From positions 310,001 to 374,000 of the forward strand of contig JAGKQI010000083.1 in NCBI GenBank assembly GCA_018806915.1: DNA of 64,000 nt, given 5' to 3'. Numbering within the stretch: position 1 is the stretch's first letter; each line of letters opens with the position of its first letter. The position numbers were made by a program, and so were the translations under genes. This DNA is from Phytophthora colocasiae (taxonomy: Eukaryota; Oomycota; Peronosporomycetes; Peronosporales; Peronosporaceae). Positions 1 to 11,066 of this stretch are shown one piece after another. The notes below the pieces were generated by a model. The model saw only the letters and a list, made by a program, of their open reading frames with translations, was not told where the DNA came from and made no database searches.

Positions 1-1069
1 CCAGTTCTCAGACAAAGTCTTCTTGTCCAAGGTGCACGAAGTAGTAATAAGCAGGTATTATCTCATCTTCTTCAAAGTACTACATTCCATATATTTATAA
101 AACACAGTCAATGGACTAAACTATAGTATACAAAAGTCAATGTCTTGTTAAAGGGCCCTCAAACGCCCTTTTAGAGACAGATCGCAAGATCATCCATACC
201 TCAAATCTCGCAAGATGCACGAGGATACCTCCGCCATCAACGTCTAAGGCCCTGGTTTCTCCATCGGTGTCTGGGTCTGGAAATAAGCGACTTGATAAAT
301 CCTAGCCACCGACAGCAGTTCACTGGGACTAAAAGATGCACTGCTGATTTGCATATCCTTTCAAAGTCGTTTTACATTTATAGTTAGTCGCTTTGGGCCA
401 ATCAGTTGGAAATTTTGCCGGTGTCCTCATGCAACCGGGCTTCATGGAGATTCTCTTGGCGCCTGTGGACGACACAGCCCTCATACCGGAGCCAGAACAA
501 ACCGTCAAGAGTAGAACAAGGGCCACAGCGTTTTCTTCCATGACAATCAGACGTTGCCAGCCTCTCTGAGTTTATGTCTATCTGGGAATATAATCTTTGA
601 TTTAATAAATGGCTCGTCGGGGAATAAAATGCTAGCCAATCAGCGTCGCCTCAATAATTCCCAGACCCATACACCGATGGAGAAACCAGGGCCTAAGGGC
701 ACATCATGCGTTGGCGATCTGATGTCCTGGAATCAAATTTGTTTTTGGAAGGATACTCTGATTGGATAAAAAAGATGTTGGTGGGGGTAACAAATCACAA
801 ATTACGTCAAACATGACCGGGTGAAGGCCTCTTTTTTTGAACGCCATGCTTGGCATGATGATGCTTGGATGTTGTCTAGCATGACCACTGGCGCCACGCT
901 TGCAACGACTACGTCCACACACACTTTCCGCTTGCTAATGGCAGTCCTGTATTGTTTTACCATTCCCTACGTGTTCGCAATTAGCTTATTGTAAAAACAG
1001 CTAGCAAACATTCTTCATTTGCTGAACTACCGGAGTTTGTTCTCTTCACCTCAGTCTACATTGTGCGCC
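1..1069. other. Intergenic; no gene recognised
   Basis: Only short ORFs with no family resemblance are present. The stretch holds a pair of inverted arms (see 246-694). At about 1008-1025 there is an initiator-like TTCTTCATTTGC roughly 50 bases before the ATG of the broken Fanzor gene, which could be the remains of its promoter. Confidence 0.4.
246..694. repeat. Inverted repeat arms (foldback/MITE-like)
   Basis: Bases 246-282 and 658-694 are near-perfect reverse complements: the GGCCCTGGTTTCTCCATCGG core of the left arm pairs with the right arm with about one mismatch. Similarity fades but continues outward from the right arm toward 635. About 375 bases with no recognisable gene separate the arms. 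The shape fits a degraded short inverted-repeat transposon; no target duplication was identified. Confidence 0.55.
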
Positions 1070-1733
1070 ATGGGGCGCAAACGCAAGAAGTCCAACTACC
1101 CAGACCACTGGGATATCGTCGAGGAGACCGAGGATCCAGATCTCCTTCCTCCTTCGTACGAGACTGTCGGCGAGACAGAAGACTCCGAGTGCGAGGAGGA
1201 AAAGAAGATGGAAGACTAGGAGGCCGATGTCGTCCCAGTAGAGCCCTCTCCGTTCCAGACTCCATCTCAAGAACTCTCGCCGACATATCAACTGAAACAG
1301 AGCACGAATAAGAACCACTCCAGCGTGACTGCAAGCTGTCTCGCGTCTGTCGACTGCCGGGTCTAGTGGAGGAAATCAAGAGAGTTTGTGTGGTCATGAA
1401 GCAAGTGCAGTTGGGTTGGCTCCTCGCCAACCTTCACATCCTGTGTTGTCTGAAGGAGGAGGATGATATGCCCGGCTTGGAGCAGATGCTCTTCTACCGA
1501 CGCTGCGCTGCGACGCTGAAGAACATCGAGCTGCGAGATCGACCGAAGACCGAGACGAAAGTACACTGCATTTCACAAGAACTGCCAGCGGTACTGGGCA
1601 GGGCGTAAACAGGTGACATCGTATCAAGCAGAGTTCACGGGCAATGGTAGTCGCATGATCAACGAGCTGGTGAAGCTCATGTCGATCAACTCCCTCAATA
1701 TGGTCGCTCTGCACTTCAGGCGACGACTGCACC
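1070..1733 (+). pseudogene. Fanzor (TnpB-like RNA-guided nuclease), N-terminal part, broken
   Basis: This is the start of a Fanzor protein, a eukaryotic relative of bacterial TnpB. It opens at ATG 1070 with a basic stretch (MGRKRKK) and an acidic region. After in-frame stops at 1217 and about 1354, and a frame change, it continues as a helical region with the segments ANLHILCCLKEEDD, KNIELRDRP and, in another frame from about 1580, INELVKLMSINSLNMV and LHFRRRLHQYVRFKYAEEGK. The last segment runs straight across the Gypsy insertion: the codons before 1733 join those from 9908 once one copy of the GCACC duplication is removed. The arrangement matches oomycete Fanzor proteins as I know them. The stops and shifts mean the gene was probably already decaying or was damaged after the insertion. 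Confidence 0.75.
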
Positions 1734-2194
1734 TGTAACGGGGTTACACGTACAAGTGGTTGTACCACTTGTAACTCTAACAGTTAGGATAACTGTTAGA
1801 GGTTGGAAATGGGCCTCAGACCTTGGTGTGCTGTACACACCAATGGATACATGGGCGAACCACATTATTGGGTGGTTCGTGTGCATTTGTGCATATTATT
1901 GGTAGAAAGTAACGGATTTCTACCAATCACTGAGCAGAGTTTCTGCCAACCACACGTTGGTAGACCCTTTAGAAATAGATAACAAACAGTTTTAGGAGGT
2001 CCATAATTAGCTTATGCCAAATTCAATAACAGTTCTCATTTTTCGGTATTTTTGCAGTTTAATTTAGTTATATTTGATTTAATTATACTTATTTAAATAA
2101 GTATACTTAAATTAAGTCTATTCTATTTGCACGCTTCCTCATACACGTAAGCGCACGTGTACGCCACCTAATAGGTCTAAGTAGACCCATTACA
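1734..2194 (+). repeat. 5' LTR of the first Gypsy element
   Basis: 461 bp, TGTAACGG to CCATTACA. It contains several strong palindromes, such as 12-bp arms around a 3-base loop at 1775-1801. A 32-bp segment after GGGCG (about 1853-1884) is absent from the 3' LTR. Downstream, CCTGGTAGCACTTTGTAG (2195 on) is where a tRNA primer site should lie; I could not name the tRNA. Confidence 0.95.
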
Positions 2195-2408
2195 CCTGGT
2201 AGCACTTTGTAGTCCGTCCCACGACCGACTGCTGTTCGTTCGTATGGAGTCATACGAACGCGGGGTAGAGAACTCCCCAATGGATGAGGGATCCGCTGGG
2301 ACCCCTCACATGTCCGTGACGCGCACGGACTGTGCCCACCTGTCAGATCCAGAGTGAGAAGCTCTCCAAAGACTTTCACAAGTCATTGGAGAGGCAGCGG
2401 TAGCGACG

Positions 2409-3228
2409 ATGCTTCGTACGCTATCGCCGACAGAGCAACACGGTGTTGCTCTGGGGTACATTGTTAAGGAGCAACGAGATGTTGCTGCCTCGGTGGCTTC
2501 CCCTAAGCCACGCGTGGAGTCGTTGAAACTCCACGTGAGTACCTACACGGGGAAGGAGGACGAGACCCTCCTTCGTTGGCTTGTCGAACTTGACACAGCC
2601 GTTGCGGCTCGACGTATCGTCGATCCGATGTCGAAGGTCGCGTTCGCCATGTCATGTCTTGGCGGACGCGAGGAGTTGGGACTATGGGCGCCGACTCTCG
2701 GATCCTACGTGCTTCAGCACGTATGAGGTGTTCAAGGAGGAACTCAAACTTGCGTTTGAGCCTCCGAAGAACGAGTTCAGATCGAGAGCGGAGTTTCTCG
2801 ATCTGCAGCAGGGCAAGGATGATGTTCACACCTTTGCCCAGCGTGCTCGATACTTGGTATCGAACATAGTGGCCAACCCGATCGACGAGGCGACCAAGGT
2901 CGTCACGTTCATGAAGGGACTAAGAGATGGTCCCGTCAAGACGTATCTCTTCCGAGAGTATCCGAATACTCTCGAAGAGGCGATCAGCCTTGCAATGCAA
3001 GAGGAGTTTAGCCGGCGTCAAGCTAAACTCCATGCGAACGCGCCGAAGCCGGCGCGTCCTGTTGTGAAGACGGGAGGTCCGGAACCTATGGACCTCTCGA
3101 GTGCTACGACTGCTGGTCAACAGCAGCGTAGGAACAGCAAGGTTCGATGTTACAAGTGTAGTAACATCGGTCACTATGCACGCGAGTGCACAGCGGGCGG
3201 GCGTTCAAAAAACGCCAAGGACCAGTAG
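2409..3228 (+). pseudogene. gag: Gypsy-1 gag with CCHC zinc knuckle, frameshifted
   Basis: The capsid-like protein starts at ATG 2409 with SPTEQHGVALGYIVKEQRD and is typical of Ty3/Gypsy gag. The frame breaks at about 2670-2690 and coding continues one frame over through EVFKEELKLAFEPP and FAQRARYLVSN. It ends in a CCHC knuckle, CYKCSNIGHYAREC, at 3148-3189, then stops at 3228. The knuckle binds the element's RNA during packaging. The reading frame is interrupted at almost every step by what looks like the loss of one base. Confidence 0.8.
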
Positions 3229-3834
3229 GCGCGGGGCGTCCTACTGGTGATGCAGTCTCGCGTGTCGAGCTTGGACACGCGACGATGAGGACTGCTGCCC
3301 CCAGCGAGAAGGTTTCTCGCTGTAAGCTGCAAGATGACAAGTCAAACCTTGTCATCCTGAACGTGATGTCGAAGAGAGTGAACTCTCTTCGTGCCCTAGT
3401 GGACTCGGGCGCGTCGAACAACTTTGTTCGACAGGGAAGTCTTCGAAGGCTTGACTTCGAGGAGGCCGACACGCCTCGCGGCGTGTTGGAGGTGCGGTTG
3501 GCAACAGGTGCCACCGTGAGGACTGAGAAGCGCGTAGTCCGTGTGCACTTCTCTTACAAACGAAGGACGTTTGTAGAAGATCTTATCGTCTTGGATCTAG
3601 ACGATAAGTTCGACTTGGTATTAGGCATCCGTGGCTTGCACGACATGACCCGGTGATCAACTGGGAGAAGCGTATACTCGTACGCTTCAACAACACATGC
3701 ACGACAGAGAGCGATGGCCCTGTCAGTGCTGCACATGCACCGGCCGGTGCATGTGGATCCCCAGTTGAGGCAGCAGCGCCTCCGATCGCCGCCGGCGACC
3801 ATCAACGACTCCGAGAGTCGTTGGGAGAAAATGT
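3229..3834 (+). pseudogene. Gypsy-1 aspartic protease region
   Basis: The retropepsin is marked by LVDSGASNNFVR, with the catalytic Asp at 3402-3404, followed by the flap-like LATGATVRTEKRVVRV and the family ending DLVLGI. The frame carrying it overlaps the gag end in another phase (3186-3656), so a programmed gag-pro shift or a mutation lies between them. A further one-base break near 3625 separates it from the INWEKR segment expected to continue the polyprotein. The protease would cleave the Gag-Pol polyprotein. Confidence 0.75.
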
Positions 3835-6306
3835 GTGTCGACTCAGAAATCTGAGCCGAAGGGTCGCGGTCACATGAGTGATGGTCAGGTGAATGTGAAT
3901 CACCTGACGCATAAACATCTGAATGATGTTTGTCACATGAGTGATGGTCAGGTGAATCGCATTCACCTAAGAGAAGGTAAAATACCGGTATTACCGGTAT
4001 CCTTGGAGGTACTTCAAGCCCCCAAGGGTCGCGCCGACGACGTCGCGTCAACTCTGGGAGTTGACGAAGCAAATAATATTCGGGGAACCGAAAGGCGTGC
4101 GTCAGCTCTGGGAGCTGACGCCACTGGCGCTTCGCTGCTAGTTCCGGGAACTAGCGATCGGTCATCCGCTCTGGGAACGGATGATATGTGTACAAGCGAA
4201 CACTCGCTAGCGCAGGAAGCTAGCGAGAGCACGTTGACTCCGGGAGTCGACGATGCGGTTGCTTCATCCGCTCCGGGAGCGGATGGAGGCGCAGCGGTTC
4301 AGGGAACCGACTGCGCGGCAGGAGGTGCTGGCGGTTGCAAACGCCCAGCACCCGAACAACCTGCGTGCTCACGTGCAGCAGCGCTGCACGCGATGAGCGG
4401 CACTCAAGCCGGGCTTGATAGTGCGAGTCAGCGGAAGGAATCCGCTGACGATTGCGATAACGTCCCGTCCAAGGTGCGATGCCTTGGACGTGGAGCACCT
4501 GGAGCCGGGCTCCATGGTAGACCTTCGCGGCGCAAGCTCAGGGAGCTGCGCGAGTCTCAGTCCGGGACTGAGACGGGTGTGTCTGCAGTGCAGACACCGA
4601 GTGTCGAGACGTTGAACGTCTTGACACGTACTGGTACTGGGTTACAGTACCAGAGGATGCGGTTGGAGAATCCGCCGACGAGTGCGTCGGCGTTGACCGC
4701 ACTTCCAACGATGAGTTGGAAGCGCTTCGCGCGAGACTTGTACGATGGACGCATCGAACAAATTTGCATTCTCTCGGATATCGAGAGAGTGGATCGCGAA
4801 GCCGAAGAGCTGAAGCAGCTCGTCGTCGATGGGATCACTGAGGGTGATGACTCCCTCAGTGCGAAGACTAAGAAGCAGCGCTTCGAAGAGCAGAGTTGGG
4901 ACTCGTTGAGGTCGAGTCCCTACTACGAAGTTCTGCGGGAGTACAAGGATGTACTCCCGGACGAGATTCCTTCGGAGCTTCCGAAGGACAAGGGCGTACA
5001 GCACGAGATTGATCTCGTGCCGGGCACGAAGTACTGTGTTACACGGCAGTGGCCACTGCCGCGTGAACAAGTGCAAGCGATCGACGACTTCTTTGAAAGT
5101 CGTCGTCTTGCAGGTCAAGTGCGGGAGTCAAAATCCCCGCACAGTGCCCCAACGTTCTGTGTTAAGAAACCACAGGGCGGCTGGCGCATCGTTCATGCGT
5201 ACAACAAGTTGAACGATGCGACGATACCGGCGCAGACGCCGATACCGCGAAAAGATGTTATCATCGATTCGATGGCCTTGAGCACTATCTTCAGTGCTCT
5301 AGATCTTCGTGATGGATTCTATCAGATCCTCATGCGTGAGAGAGACATCCCTCTCACTGCGGTAAGCACTCCAAGCGGTATGCTTTGGGAGTGGCTCGTC
5401 ATGCCACAGGGGCTTAAGAACGCCCCTGCGACGTTCAATAGATGCGTGACACATCTATTGCGCTCGGTGCGCGACTTCGCACCGAGCTACTTCGACGACG
5501 TGTTCGTCCACAGCCGGGCTGTGAATGGGAAGACGGACATTGAGATGCACAAGGTGCATCTCCGGAAGCTGCTAGAGCTTATGAGGAAACATAAGCTCTA
5601 TGCGATCCTGAAGAAGTGTATCTTCGGGGCGAGCGAGATACCCGTGCTGGGGTGTCTCGTGGGGAAAGACGGCGTGCGCCCTGACCCAGAGAAGGTCAGA
5701 GTGATCAATGAATGGCCCACGCCATCCAATGTGAAGGAACTGAGGCAGTTCCTTGGGCTTGCCACGTACTTGTGCAAGTACATGGAGAACTATGCGGGCA
5801 AGATTCGCCCGTTGTCACAGCTTCTTAAGAAAGAAGCTGAGTGGATTTGGACGACCGAGTGCGAGGAGGCATTCGGTGCAGTCAAACAGGGCTTGACTGA
5901 AGCGCCGATCTTGGCCGTGGCGGACCAAGATCGTCCATTCCACGTAGTGTGCGATGCATCCGACTTTGCAATCGGATGTGCATTGATGCAACACGATCAC
6001 GAAGGGCGTGATCGTGTAGTCTACTATCAATCGCGTCAGCTGAAGCCAGCTGAGCGTAACTATCCCGTACATGACAAGGAGCTCCTTGCCATGAAGTATG
6101 CACTCGCAAAGTTCCGAGTGTATCTACTTGGGAGTAGACCGTTCGTGGTCTATACAGACCACGCATCATTGCGTACGGCGATTGTCGCCGCACATCTCGC
6201 AACGTATGGCGAGATGGTTGTCCTTCTTCGCGGAGTACAACTTCCGGGTGGAGTACAAACCCGGAAGACTCAATGTAGTGGCCGACGCGTTATCGTGTCA
6301 ACCTGA
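3835..6306 (+). pseudogene. pol: Gypsy-1 reverse transcriptase and RNase H
   Basis: The frame is open for 823 codons. Roughly the first 250 residues are a linker rich in a repeated S-x-L-G-x-D pattern, encoded by palindromic DNA units at 4047-4320. The reverse transcriptase follows, with HSAPTFCVKKPQGGWR, FSALDLRDGFYQ, MPQGLKNAPATF and the active site YFDD at 5488-5499; Phe in the second place is unusual but allowed. The connection and RNase H domains follow (CDASDFAIGCAL, TDHASLRT). The frame is lost near 6190, where RNase H should end, and coding resumes one frame over at SPHISQRMARWL. Confidence 0.85.
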
Positions 6307-8346
6307 CTATGCGGAGACGGTCGACGCCAACGCTGTTGGCGTCGTGAGGACAAGTGTGCCGTCGTCAACGTTGATTGACGACGTGAAGAACGCGTATGCA
6401 AGGGATGCAGACGCGAAGGGGCTGCTGGAGTTCCTCGCAGCACCTTCCGACGTGGCACGTCGGAAGCTAACCCCTCATCTTCGATCTCGTGTACACCGCT
6501 ATCGTGTACACGAAGGCCTACTGTTGTACAGTGCAGTAGACGACAATGCGGATCGCATTGTCGTTCCGAATGATCATGACCTCCGGTTGAGGATCATGTT
6601 CGAGTATCACGATGCCCCCACGGCAGGGCATCCGGGTCGTGAGAAGACATACACTCTTCTCACGCGTGACTTCTACTGGCACCACCAGTACAAGTGGGTG
6701 CGCAAGTACGTACGTGCTTGCGAGGTTTGTCAACGCGTGAAGCCTGCGCAGTTCTCGCAGGCTCCTCTTCAATCACTACCGACTCCGTCGGAGTGTTGGC
6801 AGTCCATGTCCATGGACTTTGCCTTCGATCTTCCGCCTGACAGCAAGCGGAGGACGGGCATCGTTGTCTTTGTGGACCGATTCAGCAAGATGGTTCATCT
6901 TGCTGCCGTCCCGGCTACTGTTACAGCCGCGCAGACTGCGCGACTGTTTGTTGACATGGTGTTCAAACACCATGGCATGCCGCTCGACATTGTGTCGGAC
7001 CGTGATCCACGCTTCACAGCGCGGTTCTGGCAAGAAGTGTTTAACACTTCTTGGTTCACAGTTATCAATGTCGACTGCGGATCATCCGCAGACGGACGGA
7101 CAGACCGAACGTGTCAACCGTGTACTGGGTGACACGTTGAAGAGCTACGCTCACTCGTTCCCGCATTGGAGCGAGTGCTTGCCGATGGCAGAGTTTGCCA
7201 TCAACAACTCGGTGCATGCCTCGACAGGGCATACACCGTTCTACGTGAACGTCATGAGGCATCCACGATTGCCGAGCATGCTCGGCAGGGTAGCTTCCTC
7301 CTTAAGTGGGGGAGGATCTACGGTTGCGTCCGAACAACCGCAGAATACAACTGATAGCAGCACACTATCAGTTGCGGTGACGCGTGCGACGTCTCGTTCG
7401 AGCAGGAACGAGCGCGCGATGTCTGTGCCGGGCACAGACATGAGAGATGATAGCGAGCAGGCAGGGCCTGCTGCTGACAAGGGCGACAAGCTGAAAGGAT
7501 TCAGCTCGGGTGCGCTAGACTTTGTCCAGCGAAGACAAGCCGTCATACGGTTTGTCCAGGATGCTATCGCAGCTTCTGTCGATCGACAGAAGCTGAACGC
7601 TGATAATGTTGGTAGGGGCAACATAAATGAATTCAAAGTGGGTTCATTAGTTTTGTTAGCTACACAAAACCTGCCTAAACATGCAGTGTCTGACTGACTT
7701 TGGAGCAAGCAAGCTTGCTCCAAGATTCATTGGGCCGTTCAAAGTACTTGAACGGCATGGTAACGCGTACCGGCTGGACATACCGTCCAGCATGAGGCTC
7801 CACCCGACCTTCTACGTCGGGCGGTTGAAGCCGTACGTGCAGCACGGACTACCTAGGGTTGGTAGTCCGACTGAGGAGTGCGAGAGGCCTGGAAGGCCTT
7901 CTCGAGACCGTCGACACGGTCGATCAACTGGTTCACTCTCGTCCCAAGACCGGACGAGAGGTTCGAGGCAGTCTGAGCTGCCTCGCAGACCTCAGCACGG
8001 AGGACACGAACCTCCTGCTTCAGAGCAGCTATCTCAGCACTCTGTGTCTGCTCCAGCGCAGCAACTCGATCGTGCAGGGCACGATCGTCATGGTCATAGC
8101 GTTGACCATGCGGAGGGAGTGTTCCCACCCCCTCCGCCGCCGTTGCGCGCCGCGCGTGGAGCGATCCGCTGGATTGTGGAGCGGATCGTGGCTCATAAGA
8201 GAACGAACTCTCAAGGGGTTCGTTTTCGTATTCGTTGGAGAGGATTTCCTCCCCATCGAGATACATGGGAGCCGCGGAACGTCCTGATGGAGGACGTTCC
8301 GGAAATGGTGAGGGCGTACGAAGCCCACCATAACTTGCAGGGGTAA
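6190..8346 (+). pseudogene. Gypsy-1 integrase with C-terminal chromodomain
   Basis: The end of RNase H (FRVEYKPGRLNVVADALS) leads into the integrase zinc-binding region with CEVCQRVK at about 6719. The catalytic core follows: MDFAFDLPP, VDRFSKMVHL, IVSDRDPRFTARFW and, after a frame break near 7050, DGQTERVNRVLGDTL. After another break near 7680 comes FIGPFKVLERHGNAYRLDIP and, at about 8175-8335, a chromodomain (ERIVAHKR, FRIRWRGFPPHRDTWEP). Chromodomains in Gypsy integrases are known to steer insertion toward particular chromatin. It ends at 8346 and overlaps the antisense ORF on the other strand. Confidence 0.85.
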
Positions 8347-9371
8347 TCCCTGCACGAGGAGTGCTGCGGTCAGCCACAGCACTCGGAGCTTAGCGTGGCA
8401 CAATACGACCACGGAGCTCCTTGATGTGATCGGGTACACGGACAATCGTGTACCCCAGGAGATCACTTTCGGTGAGACGTGTTGCCAAAGGGAACGGCAC
8501 ATGGGATCCCCGCTTCCATGGACTGATCATGGAGGCGTTCACACTTACCACGTGTAGTGTAAGTGTAGTAGCGATCGCGAGCCGCAGCAACGCGATCGCG
8601 ATATGCCTTCGGGTCTTTGTTGAAGTTTTCAACAAAGGCGTTCCACGACTGACAAAGTGCCTGCCACTCTGGCCTTTTGCTCTTGCGCGAAGTCTTCTTC
8701 GCTGCATAGTATCGGAGCTCGTGGAAGAGCCCGATATAGTAGTCGCGTCTTTGAGTCTCGGACATAAAGACAACCTTAGCGGCGACGTCGTCGTCGTTGA
8801 TACTGTTGCATGAGTACAACAGTATCGGGTTCGGTGGTGCACTAGCACCGAACCGGTCATGGATCTCCGCCTCAGTAGGCATCCATGGCGTGCGCACTGG
8901 CGGATCAGTGCGCGGGGCAGTGAGCGCCCTCGACATGGGGGACGCTTCATCATCACTGCGCGGACGCTTCGAGCTTGAAGCGTCCGAGGCCTCATAACGA
9001 GGTCGTCGAGATCCCACGGGTGGGTCTGACGTGTCTTCGGACGAAGACACGGGAGCGGGAGCCTTGACATCAACCTCCCCCTCCTCGACATCCTCCTCGT
9101 AGTCGAGGATGTCTTCGTAGTCCTCTCCAAAGAGTTCTTTGAGAGGGACAGCAGGATTCTTAATCTCTGCTAGAGAAGAAGACTTCTTCTTCTTCTCATG
9201 CTTCTCCTTATAGAGAGCATGGTACTTGGTGACAGAGAGCTTCTCTGTCGGACCGCTGGAAGCAGCAGTGCTAGTGAGCACTGCTGAGGTCGTTGTTCCT
9301 GCTGCAGAGGCAGCAGGTGAGGCTTGCGCGTCCGCAGTAGCGGACGGAGACGTGGGCGTTGGCGAGTCCAT
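7853..9371 (-). CDS. Antisense accessory ORF of Gypsy-1 (function unknown)
   Basis: On the strand opposite gag-pol, an ATG at 9371 opens a 302-codon frame. It has a Ser/Thr/Ala-rich start, a Lys-rich block (EKHEKKKK), an acidic stretch (DYEEDVEEGEVDV) and a Tyr/Arg-rich helical part (ETQRRDYYIGLFHELRYY). A one-base frame change near 8465 leads to ESDLLGYTIVRVPDHIKEL, ending at 8390. After the stop codon a further 174-codon frame (8377-7853) lacks an ATG and ends in a clear coiled coil (DRALHDRVAALEQ, VNQLIDRVDGLEKAF). The three blocks look like one protein of about 500 residues broken by a shift and a stop. It overlaps the chromodomain region, so one DNA stretch would code on both strands. 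I recognise no family. It would be read from the side of the 3' LTR. Confidence 0.55.
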
Positions 9372-9472
9372 TGCGAAATGAACTCGGATTTCTCTTGGGA
9401 ACTTGACGGTCTTGTCAAGTTCTGTTGATTGACGTATCGAGACCGATACGTCGAATCTTAACGGGGGGATGG

Positions 9473-9902
9473 TGTAACGGGGTTACACGTACAAGTGGTT
9501 GTACCACTTGTAACTCTAACAGTTAGGATAACTGTTAGAGGTTGGAAATGGGGCCTCAGACCTTGGTGTGCTGTACACACCAATGGATACATGGGCGTGC
9601 ATATTATTGGTAGAAAGTAACGGATTTCTACCAATCACTGAGCAGAGTTTCTGCCAACCACACGTTGGCAGACCCTTTAGAAATAGATAACAAACAGTTT
9701 TAGGAGGTCCATAATTGGCTTATGCCAAATTCAATAACAGTTCTCATTTTTCGGTATTTTTGCAGTTTAATTTAGTTATATTTGATTTAATTATACTTAT
9801 TTAAATAAGTATACTTAAATTAAGTCTATTCTATTTGCACGCTTCCTCATACACGTAAGCGCACGTGTACGCCACCTAATAGGTCTAAGTAGACCCATTA
9901 CA
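9473..9902 (+). repeat. 3' LTR of the first Gypsy element
   Basis: 430 bp, same ends as the 5' LTR. It lacks the 32-bp segment found in the other LTR and has one extra G in a G run. At the palindrome TGCCAAC-CACAC-GTTGGCA it keeps a perfect pair where the 5' LTR has a G-T mismatch. The target duplication GCACC follows at 9903-9907. Confidence 0.95.
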
Positions 9903-9907
9903 GCACC

Positions 9908-11010
9908 AGTACGTCCGGTTCAAGTACGCGGAGGAGGGGAAGCTAGAGCTCTCGTACAAGCAGACAAAGAAGCTGGTGGATAGCTGTTATTGCGTGAAGT
10001 CGGTAGCCGAAGATGACGACGACGGCTGGAAAAATGGTGAAGCAGTGGACTCAGTGGGATGAAACAAGCGACCCGGTGTAGAAGGAGCTTCGTGTGTGGC
10101 TTGGGATCGTACCGTGGCCATGTCAAGTACGAGCGAACAGCGCCCACTTCCTACACAAGCTGTACGACATGTTGACCTTCATGGAAAAGTTCGCCGCCAA
10201 AAACCCGAAGACGAAGGGAGCCCGATTGTACTCTCTGTTGCCAGTGTCGACCTCTTACCTACGTGAAGATCAATGCAACGACTCTGTTCAGCCTCTTCAC
10301 TCGACTTATTCACGATCCAGTCATGGGCACCGAGTTACCGGAAGTAGATCGACTGCCATTCAGCCTACAGACGTTCCAGAAGCATCGGAGTGAGATTCTG
10401 CGGAAGGTGTTCGATGTTGACCAGATCGAGACACGGAACCGCAAGTTCGCAGACGAGCTCAAGACCAACGGCTATGGGGTGTCGATCACCATGATCCGAC
10501 CAGTGACTACGACCTCAGCTGTCGTCAAGGAGCAGGATCCGCGGAAGAAGAGAAAGAAGAACGACGGTACGGCAGCTCCAACCAGCTCAACGACACCAAA
10601 GAAGAGGAAAGTGAAGACCCCGGAAGAGATTGCTGAAAAGATACCTTGGCAAGAAGTTGTTCAAGCTCGGCCAGAGTTACTTACCAGACGACTTCATCGG
10701 TATCGACCCCGGGATGCGATCTCTCGCCACTGCCGTCTCGGTTGGTCATCTTTCCACTCGGAGGCGCCATCGCTTCATTCGCCGACGGCAACAGCGAGCC
10801 AGAGCTCGGCAGAAAGAGTGAAAGAACGAGAGCGTATTGTTGCAATATCAACACGTGAGAACCGACATTTGGCGCGTATGAACGACTTCCGCTTGTCCTA
10901 CGAGAAACTCAAGAAGCGCGAGCCGTGGTACGCAGCCGTCCGAGCGATGCCTTCGTTCAAGACCGCGAACTACGATCTCTATGTGGTCAAGTCAATAAGA
11001 AGATTTCCCG
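9908..11010 (+). pseudogene. Fanzor middle part with RuvC-I motif, frameshifted
   Basis: Coding resumes after the Gypsy element in phase with the part before it (YVRFKYAEEGKLELSYKQTKK). It continues in shifting frames with LYDMLTFMEKFAAKNPK, then NATTLFSLFTRL and LPFSLQTFQKHRSEILRK, then FADELKTNGYGVSI, a Lys-rich nuclear-localisation-like stretch (PRKKRKKNDG, PKKRKVKTPEE), and the RuvC-I motif FIGIDPGMRSLATAVSVG with the catalytic Asp at 10705-10707. After that come ISTRENRHLARMNDFRL and AVRAMPSFKTANYDLYV, ending near 10990. These blocks occur in this order in Fanzor proteins. The frame changes at about 10255 and again on both sides of RuvC-I, so no full-length protein could be made. Confidence 0.85.
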
Positions 11011-11066
11011 GAAAGGTAATACCAGCCACGAAGTCGGGAGAGCCGGAGAGAGCGACAGGGACCACC

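Larger units (their letters stand above)
1734..9902 (+). mobile_element. Complete Gypsy-type LTR retrotransposon with chromodomain, inserted in the Fanzor gene
   Basis: LTRs at 1734-2194 and 9473-9902 start TGTAACGG and end CCATTACA. The 5-bp target duplication GCACC lies at 1729-1733 and 9903-9907. The purine-rich tract AACGGGGGGATGG directly precedes the 3' LTR. Order is gag with a CCHC knuckle, aspartic protease, reverse transcriptase, RNase H, integrase, chromodomain, then a non-overlapping tail that carries a long antisense ORF. Several single-base frame breaks make it non-autonomous as written. The LTRs differ by one 32-bp segment present only in the 5' LTR, one extra G in the 3' LTR and a few substitutions, so the insertion is fairly recent. 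Short palindromes fill the whole element (see findings). Confidence 0.95.

Noticed and set aside
110..165. End of a piggyBac/MITE at TATAGTATACAAAAGTC
   Set aside because: The motif resembles the inner end of the MITE at 18430-18772, but no TTAA-CCCTTTCGCG end or partner lies nearby. Too weak to call.
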